From NCBI GenBank assembly GCA_905201915.1, contig CAJKQE010000075.1, forward strand, positions 1-10,884: a stretch of DNA of 10,884 nt. The letters are read 5' to 3'. The notes under the pieces were generated by a model. That model made no database searches. It had not been told where the DNA came from and saw only the letters and a list, made by a program, of their open reading frames with translations. Below, one piece after another: positions 6,497-10,884 of the stretch. The stretch's first letter is position 1; each line of letters begins with the position of its first letter. The stretch is from an uncultured Lachnospiraceae bacterium (GTDB lineage Bacteria > Bacillota > Clostridia > Lachnospirales > Lachnospiraceae). A program made the position numbers and the translations under genes.

Positions 6497-7307
6497 TTTG
6501 AAAAAAGATTTTAATCATGTTCAGGTTTTGAAGGACATTAATGTCACAGTGAATAAAGGTGATATTATGGTTGTCCTTGGACCTTCAGGTTCCGGAAAAA
6601 GTACGTTTTTAAGATGTTTAAACTGTATGGAAGATCCTACCGGAGGCAGTATTATCTTTAATGGTGTAGATATTGCCGATATGAAGGTGGATATTAATAT
6701 CCATCGTCGTCACATGGGAATGGTTTTCCAACATTTTAATCTTTTCAATAATAAAACGGTTATTCAGAACATTATGATGGCACCGGTATATGTAAAATGT
6801 CAGGAATTGAACCAGACAAAGAGAAAGAATTTTGTGACAAAAGTGAAAAATGTATTTTCCTCTCAGAAAAAAGAGCTTCTTCCTATTACTACTACAAAAG
6901 CACAAATTCGTGAAGAAGCAAAGGCGCAGGCATTTGACTTGTTAAAGAGAATTGGGCTTGAGGATAAGGCTGATGTTTATCCATCTACTTTGTCAGGAGG
7001 TCAAAAGCAGAGGGTTGCCATTGTTCGTTCTCTTGCTATGAATCCGGATGTTATTCTTTTTGATGAACCAACCAGTGCGCTGGACCCTGAAATGGTAGGA
7101 GAAGTATTAGATTTAATGAAGGCTCTGGCAAAAGAAGGTATGACTATGATTATTGTTACCCATGAAATGGGATTTGCAAAAGAAGTTGCCAACCGAATTT
7201 TGTTTATGGACGAAGGAAGAATTTTAGAGGACAGCACACCAAAAGAATTTTTCGAAAATCCAAAGACACCGAGAGCAAAAGAATTTTTGTCTAAGGTTTT
7301 GTCTTAG
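6480..7307 (+). CDS. Amino-acid ABC importer ATP-binding protein with an inserted basic segment
   Basis: This is the cytoplasmic ATPase powering the importer. The order is Walker A GPSGSGKST (34-42), Q-loop Gln84 in MVFQHFNLF, signature LSGGQ (171-175), Walker B VILFDEP (191-197), D-loop SALD (199-202) and H-loop His228 in VTHEMGFA. It starts with GTG at 6480, inside the permease frame, behind AAAGGAG. It has 275 residues against about 240-245 for typical GlnQ/HisP proteins. The excess is a lysine-rich segment at about 107-140 (with KRKNF, KVKNVF and QKKELL), lying in the helical subdomain between the Q-loop and the signature. All catalytic motifs are intact, so it should be active. The insertion lies in the region that faces the permease coupling helix or possible regulators; its role is unknown. 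Confidence 0.95.
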   Translation: MIDVINLKKDFNHVQVLKDINVTVNKGDIMVVLGPSGSGKSTFLRCLNCMEDPTGGSIIFNGVDIADMKVDINIHRRHMGMVFQHFNLFNNKTVIQNIMMAPVYVKCQELNQTKRKNFVTKVKNVFSSQKKELLPITTTKAQIREEAKAQAFDLLKRIGLEDKADVYPSTLSGGQKQRVAIVRSLAMNPDVILFDEPTSALDPEMVGEVLDLMKALAKEGMTMIIVTHEMGFAKEVANRILFMDEGRILEDSTPKEFFENPKTPRAKEFLSKVLS

Positions 7308-7326
7308 AAAATTATAGAAAAAAGCA

Positions 7327-7355
7327 TTTACCGATTTCCTATTTCGTGATAGAAT
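7327..7355 (+). promoter_or_regulatory. Likely gpmI promoter
   Basis: A -35 box TTTACC (7327-7332) and a -10 box TAGAAT (7350-7355) are separated by 17 bases. A TG one base upstream of the -10 box (7347-7348) gives an extended -10. The start would be near 7362, leaving a leader of about 62 bases. A small palindrome TACC-TTT-GGTA (7355-7365) covers the predicted start. Confidence 0.55.
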
Positions 7356-7389
7356 ACCTTTGGTAACAACATGAAATGAGAAATCGGTA
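7329..7389 (+). repeat. Long imperfect inverted repeat overlapping the gpmI promoter
   Basis: TACCGATTTC (7329-7338) is the exact inverse of GAAATCGGTA (7380-7389). After one mismatch, pairing continues from 7340-7348 to 7370-7378, mostly Watson-Crick with two G-U pairs. The loop is about 21 bases. It follows the ATPase gene by about 20 bases. The T-rich stretch after it (TTTCTATT) is weak, so it may be a modest terminator for the importer operon, an mRNA 3'-end protector, or a DNA operator. Confidence 0.65.
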
Positions 7390-7423
7390 TTTCTATTATA
7401 TAGATATAGAAGGGAGAAAAATT

Positions 7424-8965
7424 ATGAGTAAAAAACCAACTGTGTTAATGATCCTTGACGGATACGGATTAAATGACAAATGTGAGGCAAATGCAGTATG
7501 CGAAGGGAAAACTCCTGTAATGGATATGTTAAAGGAGCAGTATCCTTTTGTGAAAGGAAATGCCAGCGGTATGGCAGTAGGACTTCCTGACGGACAGATG
7601 GGTAATTCTGAGGTAGGCCACTTAAATATGGGTGCAGGCCGCATTGTTTATCAGGAGCTTACAAGAATTACAAAAGAAATCGAAGACGGAGATTTCTTCA
7701 AAAACGAAGCTTTATTAAAAGCAGTAAAAAATGCAAAAGAAAATGACTCAGCGCTGCATTTATTCGGATTATTATCTGACGGTGGTGTGCATAGTCACTT
7801 AACTCATGTATTCGGTCTTTTAGAATTAGCGAAAAAAGAAGGACTTTCCAAAGTATTTGTACATTGTTTCTTAGACGGTAGAGATACACCTCCTGCAAGT
7901 GGTAAAGGATATGTGGAACAGCTTTGCGATAAGATGAAAGAGCTGGGTGTAGGTCAGGTTGCCTCTGTTATGGGACGTTATTATGCAATGGACAGAGATA
8001 ATCGCTGGGACCGTGTAGAACTGGCATTCAATGCAATGACAAAAGGGGAAGGTGTACAGGCCGAGTGTCCGGCAGCAGCCGTAGAAGCATCCTATAAAGA
8101 AGAAAAAACAGATGAATTCGTAATGCCGACTGTAATTGTAAAAGACGGTAAACCAGTAGGAACTATTCAGGATAAAGACTCTGTAATCTTCTTCAACTTC
8201 CGTCCTGACAGAGCAAGAGAGCTTACAAGAGCTTTCTGTGATGATGAGTTTACAGGATTTGCAAGAGAAAAGAGATTAGATTTAACTTTTGTATGCTTTA
8301 CAGAATATGACCCGACTATCCCGAATAAAGAAGTTGCTTTCCATAAAGTGGCAATCACCAATACATTCGGTGAATTTTTGGCTGCAAACGGCAAAAAACA
8401 GGCACGTATTGCAGAAACAGAGAAATATGCCCATGTTACTTTCTTCTTTAATGGCGGTGTGGAAGAACCAAATGAAGGTGAAGATAGAATTCTGGTTAAA
8501 TCTCCAAAAGTTGCTACTTACGATTTAAAACCGGAAATGAGCGCTTATGAAGTATGTGACAAACTGGTAGATGCAATTAAATCAGACAAGTATGATGTGA
8601 TTATCATTAACTTTGCAAATCCGGATATGGTTGGACATACAGGTGTGGAAGCAGCAGCAATCAAAGCTATTGAAGCAGTTGATGAATGTGTAGGAAAAAC
8701 AGTAGATGCAATCAAAGAAGTTGATGGACAGATGTTTATCTGTGCAGACCACGGAAATGCAGAACAGTTAGTAGATTATGAAACAGGTGCTCCATTTACA
8801 GCACATACAACAAATCCGGTTCCGTTTATTTTAGTAAATGCAGACCCATCCTATGATTTAAGAGAAGGCGGATGCCTTGCAGATATTGCACCAACTTTGA
8901 TTGAGTTAATGGGTATGGAACAGCCAAAAGAAATGACAGGAAAATCTTTATTGATTAAAAAATAA
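7424..8965 (+). CDS. gpmI: 2,3-bisphosphoglycerate-independent phosphoglycerate mutase
   Basis: This manganese-dependent cytoplasmic enzyme converts 3-phosphoglycerate to 2-phosphoglycerate. The chosen ATG gives 513 residues, the family norm, and follows GAAGGGAG at about 8 bases. An in-frame ATG at 7376 would add 16 unlikely residues and lies in the leader. The N-terminal metal ligand is Asp12 in LDGYG, and the phosphorylated nucleophile is Ser62 in MGNSEVGHLNMGAGR. DGGVHSH, DGRDTPP and MGRYYAMDRDNRWDR form the substrate-binding domain. FRPDRAREL, NPDMVGHTG, CADHGNAE and AHTTNPVPF complete the alkaline-phosphatase-like metal site. It is flanked by its own promoter and terminator, so it is probably transcribed alone. 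Arginine codons are only CGT, CGC and AGA, showing strong bias. Confidence 0.98.
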   Translation: MSKKPTVLMILDGYGLNDKCEANAVCEGKTPVMDMLKEQYPFVKGNASGMAVGLPDGQMGNSEVGHLNMGAGRIVYQELTRITKEIEDGDFFKNEALLKAVKNAKENDSALHLFGLLSDGGVHSHLTHVFGLLELAKKEGLSKVFVHCFLDGRDTPPASGKGYVEQLCDKMKELGVGQVASVMGRYYAMDRDNRWDRVELAFNAMTKGEGVQAECPAAAVEASYKEEKTDEFVMPTVIVKDGKPVGTIQDKDSVIFFNFRPDRARELTRAFCDDEFTGFAREKRLDLTFVCFTEYDPTIPNKEVAFHKVAITNTFGEFLAANGKKQARIAETEKYAHVTFFFNGGVEEPNEGEDRILVKSPKVATYDLKPEMSAYEVCDKLVDAIKSDKYDVIIINFANPDMVGHTGVEAAAIKAIEAVDECVGKTVDAIKEVDGQMFICADHGNAEQLVDYETGAPFTAHTTNPVPFILVNADPSYDLREGGCLADIAPTLIELMGMEQPKEMTGKSLLIKK

Positions 8966-8973
8966 AAATTTTT

Positions 8974-9003
8974 AAAGAGACTGCCCAAAAGGCAGTTTCT
9001 TTT
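8974..9003 (+). terminator. Intrinsic terminator after gpmI
   Basis: AAAGAGACTGCC (8974-8985) pairs with GGCAGTTTCTTT (8991-9002) through 12 pairs including one G-U. The loop is CAAAA, and the T-run is part of the 3' arm and beyond. It lies 8 bases after the gpmI stop and separates gpmI from eno. Confidence 0.9.
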
Positions 9004-9004
9004 A

Positions 9005-9100
9005 TTGTGCAAAATTGCCCTGTGCAAAGAAATATCTTTGTATGAAAAATCGGTGAATGCGAATACTAATACCGGAAATGAAAAAACAGGAGGTTGTACT
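9005..9100 (+). promoter_or_regulatory. eno leader region with small repeats, promoter not resolved
   Basis: A terminator precedes this stretch, so eno should have its own promoter here, but I found no convincing -35/-10 pair. TGTGCAAA occurs twice (9006-9013 and 9021-9028). CAAAGA-AATA-TCTTTG (9025-9040) is a perfect short hairpin. The frame is open from a TTG at 9005, but this region does not look like enolase sequence. A strong AGGAGG (9088-9093) decides the downstream ATG at 9101. Confidence 0.4.
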
Positions 9101-10423
9101 ATGAATCGTTATTTACCGATTAGACAGGTTTACGCCAGAGAAGTGCTGGACTCCAGAGGCAATCCGACAGTGGAGACAGAAGTGACAGTAGGAGAAGGGA
9201 TTGTGGGGAAAGACGGATATACAGGGAAATCCATTGTTCCATCAGGCGCCTCCACAGGAAAATACGAGGCTTTAGAGCTGAGAGATAAAGAAAATCGTTA
9301 CTGCGGTCAGGGCGTTTTAAAAGCAGTAGAGAACGTGAACGATAAATTGGCAGAGTGCATTTTAGGAGAAAACGTTTTAAATCAAAGGCATATTGATACC
9401 TTGCTGAAAAGAGAGGATGGAACGGAAAATAAAGAAAAAATGGGTGCAAATGCCATTTTAGGAGTATCTTTGGCAGCGGCTGACGCAGCGGCAAAGGCGC
9501 TTCGTATTCCTTTGTATCAATATCTGGGAGGTTGTCAGGCGCATTGTATGCCTGTTCCCATGATGAATATTTTAAACGGAGGGAAGCACGCGGACAATAC
9601 CGTAGACTTTCAGGAATTTATGATTATGCCTGTAGGTGCCTGCTGTTTTCGGGAAGGGCTTCGTATGTGTGCAGAGGTGTATCATAAATTAAAAGAAATA
9701 TTAAAGTCAGAAGGTTTGTCAGCAGCTGTAGGCGATGAAGGTGGTTTTGCACCGGATTTAAAGGGAGCGGAAGATGCCTTGGAGTATATGGTAAGGGCAG
9801 TAAAAGAAGCCGGATTTATACCGGGAAAAGAAATTTCCTTTGCTCTGGATGTGGCGGCAAGTGAGCTTTATGAAGACGGAAAGTATTATTTTCCGGGACA
9901 GAGTTTCATGCAGGGCGAAAGAGTAGTAAAAAGTGCAGAAGAAATGATTGATTATTATGAACAGCTTTTGGAAAAATTTCCTATTGTATCCATTGAAGAC
10001 GGGCTTTGCGAAGAAGACTGGGAAGGCTGGGTACAGATGACACAGCGTCTTGGAAATAAGGTACAGCTGGTAGGAGATGACTTGTTTGTTACAAATACAA
10101 AGCGTCTTCAAAAAGGAATTGAAATGGGGGCAGGAAATGCCATTCTGATTAAAGTAAATCAAATCGGAAGTTTATCAGAGGCTATGGAAGCAGTGGATAT
10201 GGCGCATAAGGCCGGGTATCGTGCTATTATCTCTCATAGGTCAGGCGAAAGCGAAGATACGTTTATTGCTGATTTGGCAGTGGCTATGGGTACCGGTCAG
10301 ATAAAGACAGGAGCGCCGTGTAGAGCAGAAAGGACAGCAAAATATAATCGTCTTTTGAAAATTGAAGATGATTTAGGCAAAGAAGCACAGTATAGAAATC
10401 CATTTATGAAAAATAATAGTTGA
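9101..10423 (+). CDS. eno: Enolase
   Basis: This dehydrates 2-phosphoglycerate to phosphoenolpyruvate, magnesium-dependent, in the cytoplasm. From the ATG at 9101 (AGGAGG 7 bases upstream) it has 440 residues, slightly above the usual 430. The mobile loop PSGAST (47-52), GDEGG with Glu213, metal ligands Asp250 (ALDVAASE), Glu299 (SIEDGL) and Asp326 (GDDLFVTN), catalytic Lys351 (IKVNQIG) and SHRSGESED (378-386) are all present. Enzymatic competence is therefore expected. The segment at about 31-46 is longer than in many enolases (GEGIVGKDGYTG). Five of about 22 arginines use AGG or CGG, codons absent from pgk, tpiA and gpmI here. This suggests weaker expression selection or a different history, so another enolase gene may exist elsewhere in the genome (inference). 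Confidence 0.97.
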   Translation: MNRYLPIRQVYAREVLDSRGNPTVETEVTVGEGIVGKDGYTGKSIVPSGASTGKYEALELRDKENRYCGQGVLKAVENVNDKLAECILGENVLNQRHIDTLLKREDGTENKEKMGANAILGVSLAAADAAAKALRIPLYQYLGGCQAHCMPVPMMNILNGGKHADNTVDFQEFMIMPVGACCFREGLRMCAEVYHKLKEILKSEGLSAAVGDEGGFAPDLKGAEDALEYMVRAVKEAGFIPGKEISFALDVAASELYEDGKYYFPGQSFMQGERVVKSAEEMIDYYEQLLEKFPIVSIEDGLCEEDWEGWVQMTQRLGNKVQLVGDDLFVTNTKRLQKGIEMGAGNAILIKVNQIGSLSEAMEAVDMAHKAGYRAIISHRSGESEDTFIADLAVAMGTGQIKTGAPCRAERTAKYNRLLKIEDDLGKEAQYRNPFMKNNS

Positions 10424-10425
10424 AA

Positions 10426-10477
10426 TTGCCAGATTCCTGTGTTACACTTGTAGTGCTTAGCAATTAGGAGGTGTAAC
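10426..10477 (+). promoter_or_regulatory. secG upstream region: possible promoter, inverted repeat and strong RBS
   Basis: TTGCCA (10426-10431) and TGTAGT (10449-10454), 17 bases apart, form a moderate promoter. GTTACAC (10441-10447) is the exact inverse of GTGTAAC (10471-10477), and the 3' arm overlaps the end of the AGGAGGTG ribosome binding site (10466-10473). In a read-through message from eno the hairpin could mask the site; a message starting near 10461 would lack the 5' arm. Either role is inference. Confidence 0.4.
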
Positions 10478-10478
10478 G

Positions 10479-10715
10479 ATGGAATATTTAAGAATTGCTT
10501 TAACTGTGCTTTTCATTATAGATTGTATTGCATTATCTGTAATCATTCTGATGCAGGAAGGAAAATCTCAGGGATTGGGAAGCCTTTCCGGTATGTCTGA
10601 AACTTACTGGGGAAAAAATAAAGGACGCTCCATGGAAGGTACTTTAGTAAAAGTAACAAAAATTCTTGGTGTATTATTCTTTGTGTTAGCTTTAGTATTG
10701 AATTTGAAATTTTAA
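10479..10715 (+). CDS. secG: Preprotein translocase subunit SecG
   Basis: This is the small membrane subunit of SecYEG, assisting SecA-driven protein export. It has 78 residues, the normal size in Firmicutes. It has two membrane segments (about 4-25 and 58-76) joined by a cytoplasmic loop. The loop carries the diagnostic LMQEGKSQGLGSLSG (about 24-38). The ATG at 10479 follows AGGAGGTG closely. It lies 55 bases after eno and ahead of rnr, the usual Firmicutes order secG-rnr-smpB. A strong terminator directly downstream means rnr expression needs read-through or its own promoter. Confidence 0.95.
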   Translation: MEYLRIALTVLFIIDCIALSVIILMQEGKSQGLGSLSGMSETYWGKNKGRSMEGTLVKVTKILGVLFFVLALVLNLKF

Positions 10716-10717
10716 TC

Positions 10718-10753
10718 ATGACACTCTTGCATTGCAAGAGTGTCATCTTTTTT
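10718..10753 (+). terminator. Strong intrinsic terminator after secG
   Basis: ATGACACTCTTG (10718-10729) pairs perfectly over 12 bases with CAAGAGTGTCAT (10735-10746). The loop is CATTG, and a run of six T follows (10748-10753). It starts 2 bases after the secG stop, and its T-run directly abuts the rnr ribosome binding site (GAGGAT, 10754-10759), so it could attenuate rnr. Confidence 0.95.
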
Positions 10754-10766
10754 GAGGATAAAAACA

Positions 10767-10884
10767 TTGAAAAAAAATCAACAGGTAAAAAAAAGAAAAA
10801 AAATTATATATGAAATTATGTGCTGTAAAGAATATCAGCCAATGCGGGCAAAAGAGCTGGCTGTGCTTCTTCAAATTCCGGCAG
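10767..10884 (+). CDS. rnr: Ribonuclease R, N-terminal fragment cut by the window end
   Basis: This is the beginning of a processive 3'-to-5' exoribonuclease that degrades structured RNA. Only 39 codons are visible. The frame starts with TTG at 10767, preceded by GAGGAT (10754-10759) at a normal distance. A later in-frame ATG (10818) lies inside the conserved start. The peptide has a lysine-rich lead followed by KKIIYEIMCCKEYQPMRAKE and then LAVLLQIP. This resembles the N-terminal winged-helix of RNase R in clostridia. Position directly after secG supports the call. The catalytic RNB and S1 domains lie outside the window, so the identification rests on a short segment plus synteny. Confidence 0.8.
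   Translation, partial: MKKNQQVKKRKKIIYEIMCCKEYQPMRAKELAVLLQIPA

Noticed and set aside
9006..9028. TGTGCAAA direct repeat as a transposon target duplication
   Set aside because: Only 15 bases from start to start, with no element between the copies.
9005..9100. Extension of enolase to a TTG at 9005
   Set aside because: The extra 32 residues do not look like enolase, and the ideal AGGAGG at 9088-9093 serves the ATG at 9101.

Overview
The window looks like chromosomal DNA of a low-GC Gram-positive anaerobe, most likely a clostridium of the Lachnospiraceae type (inference). The reasons are the A/T-rich codon use, strong AGGAGG-like ribosome binding sites, TTG and GTG starts, an L,D-transpeptidase with PG_binding_4-like repeats, an anaerobic radical SAM protein, and a secG-rnr neighbourhood typical of Firmicutes. 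No rRNA, tRNA, CRISPR array, insertion sequence or phage gene is visible. No gene-free gap exceeds about 185 bases.

Layout. Positions 1-2107 carry the 3' part of pgk and complete tpiA, separated by 185 bases of stem-loop repeats and closed by a terminator. A PflX-like radical SAM gene (2197-3108) lies on the minus strand, convergent with tpiA. A divergent membrane-anchored L,D-transpeptidase (3271-4752) follows. Positions 4900-7307 hold a three-gene polar amino-acid ABC importer (lipoprotein, permease, ATPase) behind a near-consensus promoter with arginine-box-like sites. Then come gpmI (7424-8965) with its own promoter and terminator, eno (9101-10423), secG (10479-10715) with a strong terminator, and the first 39 codons of rnr from a TTG start at 10767.

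Function. Pgk, TpiA, GpmI and Eno are lower-glycolysis enzymes, but the set is broken up by cell-wall and transport genes, so it is not one operon. SecG and RNase R begin a housekeeping export/RNA-decay neighbourhood.

The most unusual observation is that the importer's binding protein appears circularly permuted: the segment that normally ends a family 3 solute-binding protein lies directly after the lipobox, and the protein stops where that tail would normally begin. Its ATPase carries an extra basic segment of about 33 residues. The pgk-tpiA spacer, with three related hairpin units whose arms differ but stay paired, is the second notable feature.
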